A stretch of DNA of 64,000 nucleotides from Pyrus communis (Eukaryota; Streptophyta; Magnoliopsida; Rosales; Rosaceae). The DNA lies in NCBI RefSeq assembly GCF_963583255.1, contig NC_084812.1, positions 26,615,065-26,679,064 on the forward strand, read 5' to 3'. Every line of letters begins with the position of its first letter. Within the stretch, counting starts at the first letter, position 1. The notes beneath the pieces were generated by a model. It had not been told where the DNA came from. It worked only from the letters and a program-made list of their open reading frames with translations, and made no database searches. The position numbers and the translations under genes are program-made. Positions 37,829 to 47,740 of the stretch are shown here, piece after piece.

Positions 37829-38306
37829 ATATTCTCGGATACAGTTGAAGTCCGGACAGAAGGTGAAACCCACGGGCCCAAGGTCTGAGACCATGATGAT
37901 CATGCCCGTAATCAGCTCGAAGGTAAAGACTCCCATTATTTCGATGGTTACGACGCTTCAAAATAAAAAATTAGAAAATTCATTTTTTTAGAAAAAATCC
38001 CAACCATGTTCTTGTTCACTGCCCACATCAAAACTTAATAATAAAAAAAAAATTTATTTTGACATCTTTGTGAATAGTAATTGGTTTTTTTTATATCCAT
38101 TGTGAATAGTAATTGTTTTGCCAATTTCACGTTATGGGTAAGAATAGTGATCGTCTTGGCAATTTCACGTTATAGGTAAATAGTAATAATAATTGTCTTT
38201 TTTTTTTTTTTCTTGTTGGAAGATTAATGATTCTCTTTGCCCAAAAGGTTAAAGTGCTCTTATTGGCCTAAGGTTTTTTAAAAAAAAAAATTTAGGCTTT
38301 TGGCTT
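37829..38306. other. No gene seen
   Basis: AT-rich spacer. The words GTGAATAGTAATTG and AATTTCACGTTAT recur at about 38090-38180, giving a short imperfect repeat. Confidence 0.5.
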
Positions 38307-38321
38307 ACAAAGATGTCAATT

Positions 38322-38500
38322 GTTTTTTTTTTTTTTTTTTTGAGTACATTGATATTTTTACATTAAAAGGAGGGGTAGTTCAGCTAAGTCACACAATGGG
38401 CAGCCTAATTTGGTATCGAATTTGCCATCCACGAGATTTGAACCTAAGACCTCTTACTTTCAAGTGGAGAAATACCACTAGACTGTAGTACTGAGTGGCT
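38322..38500 (-). mobile_element. tRNA-related SINE with 15-bp TSD
   Basis: Minus-strand head AGCCACTCAGTACTACAGTC, B-box-like AGGTTCAAATCTC and a long poly-A tail (T run at 38323-38340). The flanks are ACAAAGATGTCAATT (38307-38321) and ACAAAAATGTCAATT (38501-38515), 15 bp with one mismatch. Same family as the element at 10880. Confidence 0.85.
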
Positions 38501-38521
38501 ACAAAAATGTCAATTAAATAA

Positions 38522-38641
38522 GGGAAGTGTTATTGGCACTCCAAAAATCTCATTATACACTCCTCACAAGTACATTTTTTTCCCAAATATAGAAAGTTTG
38601 GAGTGTAGAATGAGAATTTTGGAGTGTCAATAACAATTCCC
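38522..38641. mobile_element. MITE, 120 bp, TSD TTAAATAA
   Basis: The ends GGGAAGTGTTATTGGCACTC and, on the other strand, GGGAATTGTTATTGACACTC form TIRs that continue to near the centre. TTAAATAA flanks both sides (38514-38521 and 38642-38649). It lies directly against the SINE's right duplication, so the two insertions are adjacent. Confidence 0.82.
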
Positions 38642-38649
38642 TTAAATAA

Positions 38650-39060
38650 TCAAGGTTAAAAAAAAACGCTAGGCGTTAGTTGGGTAGCGGTTGGCGGCTA
38701 GACGGGGCCTAGACGAATTTAGGTAAATTTCTTGTATATCTTGTAAATAAGTGCATATTGACACTTACAAAAAATTATACTTGTATGAAATCCATAGATA
38801 AGATAATAAAAGAATGATAAAATGCAAAAAGAGTATCCAACAAGTCCGAAATTTAAAAACGCATTAAGCATATGTATGCTATATAATCATAGTGAGGAGT
38901 ATTGTAATGTAGGATGACACATGTACAACAAGTTCACAATTGAAAACAACATAAAATGCAAAATGGGAGAAAAATAAGGAAATGGCTATAGGACATGACT
39001 GAGTTCTCTCCTACTTTGAATCATGTCTGTAGGACATGGCTATAGACTATAGCACACAAC
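38650..39060. other. No gene seen
   Basis: AT-rich sequence with no credible frame. Confidence 0.45.
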
Positions 39061-39799
39061 TAGAATCTTTAAGTTCTCTACAAGTGAGAGTCTTTCGCTT
39101 CGTGTTTGAGAGCTTTTCTCACTTTTTTGTGTGAGGCTTTCAATCTTGAACAAATCCGGTGGCACCTACCCTAGCTTCGGCCAGGGTAGGTCATCATTTC
39201 CCCCTTTCTTTCTTCCTCTTTTTTTTTCCCTTACTTCTACTAGTTTCCCCCTAATTTCTTTACTGATTTGTTATGTTCCTTTGTCCTTGTCGGTATCCCT
39301 CCTCTTGGCTTATCCATATTCCGATTTTTAGCCATGCATCCTGTTGAGATCATATGTAGAGTTTTAGTGTTTCCATCACCACCACATTCTCTGTATTGTT
39401 TGCATTTACCAGCAGTGTCACTCGTGGGTTTCCAAAGTTCATCTTGGTAGTTGGCTTCTCTTGTTTAGTTGCTAGCTATCCTTATTTTATGGTTGTGCTT
39501 GGGGAGCAGATTGGGGTTGGATGTTGCGATTGATGAGGCGATGCTCGACTTTGGAAGAGGAATTGGATGGATAGTGTGGAACTATGGTAGCGGAGATTGC
39601 AGTAGAAGATTCTAGAATCTGTGTTCGTTGGTTTTGGGCCTAACTGTTGGTTGGCTCATTTTGTGTTTTGTTTTGTATTTGCCCAATTTTTTTTGTTTGT
39701 TTATAAGTTTACTTTGTACCTTTAGTTTGCTTGTATGTATATTTTGGTTGGTGATAAAAAAAAACAACTTTTTACCCCAAAAAAAAAAAAAAAAAAATT
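39061..39799 (+). mobile_element. Possible non-LTR retrotransposon 3' end with poly-A tail
   Basis: A T/G-rich, UTR-like stretch ends in a run of about 20 A residues at 39779-39799 after GATAAAAAAAAACAACTTTT. No reverse transcriptase is present. The tail suggests reverse-transcribed DNA (5'-truncated LINE or retro-inserted transcript). I did not find a convincing target duplication. Confidence 0.35.
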
Positions 39800-39894
39800 A
39801 AAGGAGGATATAGTCCAAATCTAGGACTGAGAATCCATATGATTAAAGAGCTTGGTCATTTTCCGATAGAGCATCCCAAGTATAGTTTTAGGGG

Positions 39895-40025
39895 TTTGTT
39901 ATTCACACATCATTTTTTACTTCTCTCACACCTTTCTCAATTTTTAGCCGTCGGATCGAATGAATTAAAAAAGATCAAGTCACAAAAATTAACAAGAAGT
40001 GTGTAAGAAGTAGCAAAGATTATGT
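39895..40025. repeat. Short foldback upstream of small gene A1
   Basis: The left arm TTATTCACACATCATTTTTT then ACTTCTCTCACACC pairs imperfectly with GTGTGTAAGAAGTAGC and AAGATTATGTGAACAT. It resembles the MITEs at 38522 and 45638, but I cannot define a target duplication. Confidence 0.45.
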
Positions 40026-40270
40026 GAACATCCCTACTCTAATTTTACTATATTGATTTGAAACGTTCAAGATGCTCGGTCTATATGGAGTATTTGTCTG
40101 GTCAGAGTCTCCAAGCAGCCACGCGTAGTAGTACCTTCCAACAACAAAGTTGACGGCGACTTTCAAATTTTGCTTGCTTTTCAAGTTAATGGAGAAAGTC
40201 GTTGGAACTTCAACATTATCCTTGCCCGGCAAGTTAACAAAGCAAATCGTTAAATTTCTATATATCCCAC

Positions 40271-40277
40271 TATAAAT
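40271..40277 (+). promoter_or_regulatory. TATA box of small gene A1
   Basis: TATAAAT in the context CACTATAAATATTGAG, 116 bp before the ATG at 40393. The same context precedes paralogue A2 (46145). About 170 bp further upstream a block with GTCTGGTCAGAG and AAGCAGCCACG matches the promoters of the other copies. Confidence 0.65.
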
Positions 40278-40392
40278 ATTGAGAAAATATACTAGCTAAT
40301 CAACGACCAAAAAACAACTCGTATCTCTCTTGCTTTTTGTTATTCATTTCCCATCCATTTCTACTTTGCTAAGCCAAGTCCAAACCGACCAA

Positions 40393-40599
40393 ATGGCCAT
40401 GTTCTCAGCTTTTCTCAGTTGCTTCTTACCGTCTGCATCGTCGCAGGTCTCTGATGATGCAAGAGGGTCTAATAGCAGCGTAAAGGAGCCTTCTTCAAAA
40501 GACTCCAACAAAAGAAAGTCACAATCATCGTTATCGTCATCCGGAGCTCCCATACTCGTCTCTTACTTCCCCCAAAATTCGTATCTCTCTCGCTTGTAA
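40393..40599 (+). CDS. Small Ser-rich protein A1 of a tandem family (68 aa)
   Basis: Unknown function. The start at 40393 is chosen because MAMFSAFL aligns with the first residues of all paralogues; the frame is open upstream but does not align there. Layout: residues 1-12 are hydrophobic with the conserved F-L-x-C-F (one Cys at 10), then P-S-x-S-S-Q-V-S-D, a Ser/Lys-rich middle (about residues 23-50) and the conserved C-terminus GAPILVSYFPQNSYLSRL. No classical signal peptide or transmembrane helix is obvious. The single Cys in a hydrophobic N-terminus could be S-acylated, and a constant C-terminus behind a variable charged linker resembles peptide-hormone precursors; both are inferences. 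Paralogues: 44252, 46315, 51232 and broken 54849. Confidence 0.75.
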   Translation: MAMFSAFLSCFLPSASSQVSDDARGSNSSVKEPSSKDSNKRKSQSSLSSSGAPILVSYFPQNSYLSRL

Positions 40600-41420
40600 A
40601 GTTGTAATTCTTTTTTCTTAACTTTGACTAGGTAATAATGAATCTGATCGAAGAAGGGTATATTCTGGTCTCATGCGTATACGGTATACCTACTTTTATG
40701 ATCATATCATCATGATCAATGAACTGAATATATCGAGTTCACTTCGCGACGGCATCAGTGACTCTGAGGGGGAAGTGCCCTGGATGCCAGTCGCTAAGCA
40801 GCGTGTGGCAGACTGAAGTCAAGGAAGGAATTTATGATAATTAAAAAACAAGTGGGAAAAACAGCATTGGAATGAGTGTTATGGCTTGCTTAAATGTTGA
40901 ATCTATCTAGCTATCCTGTACTTGGGAGTAGTTTCATGATTTCATGTTTAAATATCTTTCTTTTTGTAATTCCGGGTTTGATGTTTATGTTAATTAGTGT
41001 GATATTTCAGCTTCCTTAAGAAATAATAAGAGAACTTGAAGTTCAATTATTCCTCACGGATTGTTTTTAATAGAGTTTTTTGGTACATACCAAAGCTCAA
41101 TAAATTCCTAAGGAAGTAATGCAAGTAGAGCACATTACTTTTATTTATTTTTCAATGACAAACGTGAGTTTATTTCATGGTATAAATGTCATAATTAAAA
41201 AGAATTATTTATACTCTTTATTATCATTTAAAAATTATCTCTAGAAATACTCATTAAATTTGTAAACCGTTTAGTCATTCATACATATATTGAACAAATT
41301 GATGGTTATGGTAAAAGTAATGCAAGATGGACTTTCAATTTGTTCGATTCATATATTTCAAACCAAATGAATTTTTTTATAATGTTTAAATGATGATAAA
41401 GCGAATGAACATTTCTGATT
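40600..41420. other. 3' flank of A1
   Basis: It includes the A1 3' UTR, whose segment with GAATTCACTTCGCGACGGC-like sequence is shared with the A2 3' flank (46600-46630). The rest is AT-rich with no gene. Confidence 0.5.
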
Positions 41421-42085
41421 TTGATAGTTGTCCAGTCAGATGATGCTGCGTACATTGCCATTCAAGCAATATCCATCCGTATAGGCATCTTATTTGACCT
41501 CGATTCTCCCATATTTGTACACTTCCTTCCTTGGTTGTTTGTGATGATACGCATGCACAACCCTGGCCTTATAGAGGTAAACCTTACCCAAGTGGGCATT
41601 ACGTATTAGCATCGTGAATTTGGTAAGCATTTCATGTTTTAGTGTAATTTTAATTCTTAATGGTTAGAGATAATACGAGATAAATGAAAAATAACGGTAC
41701 CATTAAAAGAGAAAAATGATAAACACAAATTATTTTTTTTTCTTATGCAATTCTGTTTAATTTGGTTCATTGTTTTTGTTTGATTTTTTTTTATTCCAGT
41801 CGATGAGCATAAATAAAGAGGGGTGCGTGCATAAGAGACTAAAATGGTGTTTGAACGAGTCTTTGGTGTTTATAAATTTGTTAAGTGCATTGGTCTGCAA
41901 CTGCAAGCCTCTTTTGAGAAATTTACAATTGCATCATCAGAAGACCAGGAATGTATGCGCGTGTTTGAAATTAGATTCAAGGACACATCATTACCTTTGG
42001 ACCACATGTGGTCCTCTCAGAACCCAGAAAATGACATCACCATATCTGCTGAGACTCTGAGAGTGACTTCCGAAATTCACAGGTA
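41421..42085 (+). other. Unrecognised exon-like segments, part of the duplicated block
   Basis: Two moderately coding-like stretches lie here: 41421-41573 (with IRMHNPGLIE, then a GTAAAC donor-like site) and 41844-42085 (with MRVFEIRFKDTSLPLDHMW, ending CACAG before GTAATTTC). The second has a partial paralogue at 46890-46992 with strong nucleotide identity. I do not recognise the protein and cannot tell whether it is transcribed. A Mutator-like element begins 10 bp after its end. Confidence 0.4.
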
Positions 42086-42095
42086 ATTTCTTTTA

Positions 42096-43609
42096 GAGTT
42101 AAGTACAAAAAACTACCTCAACTATGGGTCAAATAACATTTTCATACCTCATCTTTTAAAATTGACAATGTCATACCTCATCTTACGAATTTGTGTCAAT
42201 GTTATACCTTCCGTTAGCTTGGCCGTTTATTTCTCAGTTAAATGCTGACGTGGCTTGATCCGGGACTCATTTTTATTAAAAAATTATTAAAAACAAAAAA
42301 AATCATTTAATATTATTTAAATATTAAAATAATAAAGAAAAGTTATTTTAAAAAAAAAAAAAACCAACGTCAATTCGTCCCTTCCCCCCCTCTCTCCCTT
42401 CTCCCCATCTTCATCTTCTTCCCCTTTCTGCAACTACAACCCAGAAAAACAGAAGAGAAAAAAAAAAAAAACCAATTTGTTTTCCCTGCTCCTCACCCCC
42501 TCTTCTCCCCACACCCACGCACCCAACCTCCCCACCCTCGCACCCAACCTCCCCACCCTCGCACCCCACCCTCTGCACCCAACCTCGCACCCACTACCTA
42601 CAACCCCAAAAAAAAAAAAAAAAACCCAGAAAAAAAACCCATTCTCCTGGGCGAGGAGAAAATGGGCAGCGGGGGCGCTGGGGGGGGTGGTGGGGTGGGG
42701 GAATGGGTGTGGAGGGGAGAGGGTGGGTGCGAGGGGGGCGGACGAATTGAGTTTTTTTTTTCTTCTCTCTTCTTCTTCTTCTGCAAGTTGGGTGGGTGGG
42801 TGAAGGGTTTACCGTTGTTTTTTTTTTTTTTTCTTCTCTCTTCTTCTTCTTCCCTCTTCTTCTTCTTCTTCTTCTGCAGGTTGGGTGGGTGGAAGGGACG
42901 TGTTTGCTGCTGTTTTTTTTTTCCTTCTCTCTTCTTCTTCTTCTTCTTCTGCGGGTTAAGGGGGGGGGGGGGGTGGGGTTGGGTGGGAAGGGACGGGTTT
43001 GCTGCTGTTTTTTTTATTTTTTATTATTCCTTCTCTCTTCTTCTTCTTCTTCTTCTTCTTCTTCTTCTGCAGGGGGGACGAACTGGGTTTCCCATTGTTG
43101 TTGTTGTTTTTTTTTTTTTTTTTTTTCCTTCTTCTTCCTCCTCCTTTCTAGGTTGCAGGGGGTTGGGTTTGTGGTGGGGGGAGGGGGGATGAACTGGGTT
43201 TGGTTTGGTTTGGGTTTTTTTTTTTTCTCTTCTTCTTCTTCTTCTTTTTCCTTCTTCTTTTCTGGGTTGCAGGAAGATGATGGGGAAGAGAGAGGGGGGA
43301 GATGCACGAAAGGAGAGGGAAGATGATGGCTAATGTTTTTTATTTTTTTATGTACTTTATTATTATTATTTTAATATTTAAATAATATTAAATGATTTTT
43401 TTTGTTTTTAATAATTTTTTTATTAGTTTTTTAATAAAAATAGGTCCCGGATCAAGCCAGCATTTAACTGAAAAATAAACGGCCAAGCAAACGGAAGATA
43501 TAACATTGACACAAATTCGTAAGATGAGGTATGACATTGTCAATTTTAAAAGATGAGGTATGAAAGTGTCATTTAACTCATAGTTAAGGTAGTTTTTTGT
43601 ACTTAACTC
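42096..43609. mobile_element. Mutator-like TIR element, 1.5 kb, 9-bp TSD
   Basis: TIRs of about 250 bp start GAGTTAAGTACAAAAAACTA and are well matched (42096-42350 and 43350-43609). The exact 9-bp duplication TTTCTTTTA lies at 42087-42095 and 43610-43618. The interior is built of repeated CTTCTTCTTCTTCTGCAGG and GGGTGGGTGG blocks with long T, A and G runs; the large frames across it are low-complexity artefacts. There is no transposase. The paralogous locus at 46992 has no element. Confidence 0.88.
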
Positions 43610-43618
43610 TTTCTTTTA

Positions 43619-44251
43619 ATTGACTGACTTCTTAAAAGACCATAAAACAACTCAACCTTGAATCCAAATTAAAGCCAAACGGTCAATTGACCAGACACAG
43701 AGAGAGAGAACCAACGGTTAGTCTAGCCTTACCATGTTTAGCAGATAAGGGTAAGTAGGTCCTACTAATCCTTTTTAGTAGGTGTCAGTGGAAAATTTGC
43801 ACATTGCTTCTGTAAATATATATATATATATATATATAATTTTTTTTTTATAATAAAAAATAGATCATATCAGACAGATGCCTCTCAGCTATACCTTTTG
43901 TTAATTGTTAACTTAGTCGGCAATTTCAACGTACTTTCTTCCCATGTTTAATCGCCAGTCAAAGCAGCCGCGTGAGGTGGTGATTTCAGTGAAGGGGACA
44001 GAGCCATCTTCCTTGCCCTGCAAGTTAATCTACATATATTTTCCCATTTCGATCTATAAATGAATCAAGGACATAACCACAACGCACTTACCAATTATTG
44101 AACTACTCTCATTATCTATATATACATCTCTCAGTTTCCTCAGCTAATTGAAGACTAAAGCAAGAAACCACAAACAGTTACATCACCTTGCTCTTTCTAA
44201 GAGTTATTTTGATCGAAAAAAGAAATACAAGAGGTTCGAAGCGAAGATACA
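43619..44251 (+). promoter_or_regulatory. Conserved upstream region of small gene B1
   Basis: Parts of this region recur upstream of B2. AACGGTCAATTGACC (43679) recurs at 49006; GCCAGTCAAAGCAGCCGCGT (43955) recurs at about 50912. AGTCAA is an inverted W-box core (TTGACT), the WRKY-factor binding motif. The TATA box CTATAAATGAATC is at 44057. The conserved GTCAAAGCAGCC block is also found before A2 (45965). Stress responsiveness is only an inference. Confidence 0.55.
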
Positions 44252-44446
44252 ATGGCGGTTTTCTCAACTTTTCTCAATTGCTTCATGCCATCGTCCCAGG
44301 TCTCCGATGAAGCGGCAGCTAGCTCTGCAAGTGCAAAAGTGCCTTCTTCAAAGGATTCCAAGAAAAGCAAGTCAAAATCATCGTCATCAGGAGCTCCCGT
44401 ATTAGTCTCTTACTTCCCCCAAAATTCGTATTTGTCTCGGTTGTAA
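44252..44446 (+). CDS. Small Ser/Lys-rich protein B1 of the tandem family (64 aa)
   Basis: Unknown function. It begins MAVFSTFLNCFMPSSQVSDE and ends with GAPVLVSYFPQNSYLSRL. The middle is Ser/Lys-rich (KDSKKSKSKSSSS). It is four residues shorter than A1/A2, mostly from a shorter P-S-x-S-S segment. B1 and B2 form one pair and A1 and A2 the other, so a two-gene ancestor was duplicated as a block. TATA at 44057 gives a leader of about 165 bp. No intron is needed. The strongest constraint is visibly at the C-terminus. Confidence 0.78.
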   Translation: MAVFSTFLNCFMPSSQVSDEAAASSASAKVPSSKDSKKSKSKSSSSGAPVLVSYFPQNSYLSRL

Positions 44447-45629
44447 ATCTCCTGCAAAGTAATATGAAAGTTTTGGCTCATATGGGTTAATTTCGAGATC
44501 GATAATATTTCTCATTCAGTACGTTCAATCTTCCTTTTAAGTAAATGAAAAAGTAGGGAATTATAATATTTACTTTTTTATATTTGTTAAAAGAGAAGAC
44601 TATTTCTCTTTAGTTATAGTATACGATTCATTGTAATCATGATTTATTAATACAAAATCAGAGTTTTTCAGTTTACTTTTCTCACAATTGAACTTTCCTA
44701 GCAACCAAACAGGTTAGGGTTTTCATATTTGCATCTACAAAAGGTACTTTTACATTTAAGGGCGTCCTTTTGAGTATTGCCACTCGAATTTAGGTTATTT
44801 ATTTACTTTGGAAATTTCAAAAGAACTTATTCTTCAAAGATTACGTTGTGGTAAAGCAAAATTTTTTATATATGTATCCGAAAGATATACAATCAACATG
44901 ATATATCAATGCACATATTATATTAAAGATAAACGATGTAGTTGATATGCCTTATTTTTAAAGTATATTAATAAAAAAATCGAATTCATGTATTATAATT
45001 TAAGTAACAATTATATCAAAAAACTACTTATGGAAAAGAAGAAAATCATGAGGATGGTAGGAACCACACCATTTGAAACTATTCACAAAATGACATGGAC
45101 GAATAGACCCATAAATATGACTTTATTAAACGGTCCCTGTCTTCTTGTTCTCCAAGTCGAAGCTATTGATACTTGCTGGTTCCTAATATTTTAACTTTCT
45201 CGATCTCGTGTAACCAAGTGGCACTTAGATATTAACAGACTAACAGTTGAACGGAGCTGAAAGTGTTGCATTTGATTATCAACATCTTGTGTCATCAACT
45301 GTTGGAAGTGCACCATTTCAATCCCTTGGCCCGCAACTATTTATCTCTCACATTTCAATATTGCTTTTAATTGGAATGGCGCGCATGGTCCCCATAATAT
45401 CCACAACCATGAAAATGTCGTCTGTGACTATTAACCATGACAAAATGAGTCAAGGGAACACACAGACACAGTTCTTCCTTCTCTGCTTTGAATAATGTCA
45501 ATTAAATAATAGTTACATGACCGATTTCTCTCGCACTTTAAATTACGTTTAGAAAAATGGTAAGTATATCATTTTTAAAAATTATATTTTGTATTTTACA
45601 AAATGTGGCAATAAAGTAAGACTGCATAA
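44447..45629 (+). other. Duplicated flank of B1
   Basis: 3' flank and spacer. 45045-45490 has a close counterpart at 53695-54095 (shared CAAGTCGAAGCTA, ACTTGCTGGTTCCTAAT and TCTCTCACATTTCAATATT). Short frames here are not conserved between the two copies, so I do not call genes. Confidence 0.55.
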
Positions 45630-45637
45630 TTTAAAAA

Positions 45638-45786
45638 GAGAGATTATATTCTCATCCCAAATTACTTCTCCCATATCCTTTTAATTTTTTAATATTTTTC
45701 TATCAAGTGTTAGTGGTGTGTAGAAAATATTAAAAAATTAAAAAAATGTGGAAGAAATAATTTAGGATGTGTAAATATAATCTCTC
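45638..45786. mobile_element. MITE, 149 bp, TSD TTTAAAAA
   Basis: The ends GAGAGATTATATTCTCATCC and, on the other strand, GAGAGATTATATTTACACAT continue as arms to near the centre. TTTAAAAA flanks both sides (45630-45637 and 45787-45794). Non-coding. Confidence 0.82.
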
Positions 45787-46144
45787 TTTAAAAAATAAAA
45801 GAGGGTCAACAACCACATCAATTCATGTATAAAAACATAATTAAAAAAAAAAAAGTCTCTTTAACATCACATTTTTGTTTATACACAAACAAAGCATATT
45901 TTTAATATTAATTTGACACGTTTCAACATGCTTTCTTGTCAATCTACATGGAGTCCTTTGTCTGGTCAAAGCAGCCACCTTCGCAGTACCCACTATTACT
46001 AACAACAAAGTCTACAGAACTTTCACATTTTCCTTGCTTTGCAAGTTAATGGAGGAAGTCGTCAAAAAAACTTCCACATTTCCGGGTAATTGTTTTTATG
46101 GCCCTTCAAGTCAATAAAGAAAGAAAGTCACATTTCTATCTCGC

Positions 46145-46151
46145 TATAAAT
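46145..46151 (+). promoter_or_regulatory. TATA box of small gene A2
   Basis: TATAAAT in CGCTATAAATATTGAGC, 164 bp before the ATG. Upstream at 45961 is TCTGGTCAAAGCAGCCACC, whose GGTCAA is an inverted W-box (TTGACC). A1 has GGTCAG at the matching place, so that core is lost there. Confidence 0.6.
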
Positions 46152-46314
46152 ATTGAGCAAGCATATACTAGCTAATCAACAACCCAAAACAACTTATATC
46201 TCTACAATATACTCATCCCATCTCTCTCTCACTTTTTGTTATTCATTTCCCATCCATTTCTACTTTGCTAAGCAGCCTCAGTCAAGTCCAAACCGATCAC
46301 ACAGCAGTATAGGA

Positions 46315-46521
46315 ATGGCCATGCTCTCAGCTTTTCTCAATTGCTTCTTTCCATCTGCATCGTCGCAGGTCTCTGATGATTCACGATGGTCTAAAAGCAG
46401 CGGAAAAAAGCCTTCTTTAAAAGACTCCGTGGAAGGAAAATCACAATCGTCGTCATCATCATCGGGAGCTCCCATACTTATCTCTTACTTCCCCCAAAAT
46501 TCGTATCTCTCTCGCTTATAA
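46315..46521 (+). CDS. Small Ser-rich protein A2 of the tandem family (68 aa)
   Basis: The paralogue of A1, same length. It begins MAMLSAFLNCFFPSASSQVS and ends with GAPILISYFPQNSYLSRL. The linker differs most (SRWSKSSGKKPSLKDSVEGK), while both ends are nearly unchanged, a pattern expected if the ends are the functional parts. The frame is open further upstream (from 46153), but only the ATG at 46315 matches the family start. Promoter, 5' leader and 3' flank also align with A1, so a whole gene unit was duplicated. Function unknown. Confidence 0.76.
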   Translation: MAMLSAFLNCFFPSASSQVSDDSRWSKSSGKKPSLKDSVEGKSQSSSSSSGAPILISYFPQNSYLSRL

Positions 46522-46889
46522 AGTTGTAATACTTTGTTTAATGCAAGAACTTTGAGTACTATTGAATCGATCGAAGAAGGTATCATCATGTTGAACGTAT
46601 CGAATTCACTTTGCGACGGTGTCACTAACTCTGAGCAGGAGGTGGCATGCATGGATACCAGTTTGACAAGCAGCAAGGCAGACTGAACCCAAGGAAGAAT
46701 TCATGATCATTCAAAGACAAATACTGGGAACACCAGTTTGCAAGTTTAAATAAAATATCTTTCTTTTGTATTGTTTAAATTATGCGTTTGATGTTTAGGT
46801 TAATTAGTAATACAGTAAAACCTCTCCAAAGTAATACTATATAAAGAAATAACATTTTTAAAGTATTAAGAAATTTCAGTTAATTAGTG

Positions 46890-46992
46890 ATACTGTATGC
46901 GCGTGTTTGAAATTGGATTCAAAGATACCTCATTACCTTTGAACCAGAAGTGGTCCTCTCAGAACCTGGAAGAGATGTCAAAATTCACATGT
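46890..46992 (+). pseudogene. Paralogous fragment of the segment at 41950-42085
   Basis: ATGCGCGTGTTTGAAATT, TCATTACCTTTGRACCA-like and GTGGTCCTCTCAGAACC match the A1-side copy, but an internal stretch is missing and the frame soon stops. After CACATGTAATTTTCTTCT the sequence continues uninterrupted, so this copy represents the site before the Mutator-like insertion. Confidence 0.6.
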
Positions 46993-47189
46993 AATTTTCT
47001 TCTGGGTGATTTTGTATAAAATCAATAAAAAAAAAATATTAATAATATTAATGTTAATTATAATTAAGTTAATCATGTATTGTGATACTTAAATTATTTA
47101 AAATAAACAAAAACTATAAAATATGTAGCTAGCACCCACTTCAACTTACACCCCCTTTCTCATATTTTTTATATTTTGAAATAGGTCAA

Positions 47190-47596
47190 TATGGATTCAA
47201 ACACTTCAACGCAGTGTTAGTTTTCTGGTTCTGTTTTTTACATTTGAATTCAGACACTACGTTGCAGTGTCTGTTTCCTAGATACTTTTTTTTTCCGTCA
47301 CTCACTTATGCTTCACACATCGAGCCACTCTTGTTTTCTACATTTAGCTGTAGACACTTCAATGTAGTGTCTGTTTCTTGGTTCTGTTTTTTGGATATGG
47401 ATTTAGTTGTTATGTTGTAGTGTCCATTTACTGGTTCGTTTTTCCATTCCTCACACATAGCCTACGTTTCACACCTCGCGTGCCTCTTGTTTTTTACATT
47501 TGGATTTAGACACTGTAACGTAATGTCTGTTTCCTTATCCTATTTTTTTACATTTGGATTCAAACACTAAGTTGTAGTGTCCGTACTCCTGGTTTT

Positions 47597-47628
<32 letters not shown>

Positions 47629-47740
47629 CCATCACTCACACGTCGCCTACCCTTCACACCTCGTACGACTCCTTTTTTTTATTTTTTATTTTTAAATTTG
47701 GATTTAGACGTTACGTTGTAGTGTTCATTTCCTGATTCTC
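47190..47740. repeat. Degenerate tandem array with recurrent palindrome
   Basis: Seven occurrences of an imperfect palindrome of the form GACACTACGTTGCAGTGTC lie at about 47200, 47255, 47350, 47410, 47508, 47563 and 47708, each followed by TGTTTCCT-like T-rich sequence and TTTGGATTTAGA. A T33-type run sits at about 47599. Small frames here are not genes. Confidence 0.6.

Noticed and set aside
42477..43326. Large overlapping frames of 100-176 codons on both strands
   Set aside because: They read the CTT/GGGT low-complexity interior of a Mutator-like element: poly-Phe/Ser/Leu and poly-Glu/Lys translations without domains.
47190..47740. CRISPR-like array
   Set aside because: The repeats are degenerate, unevenly spaced, palindromic and T-rich in a plant nuclear context, with no cas genes.
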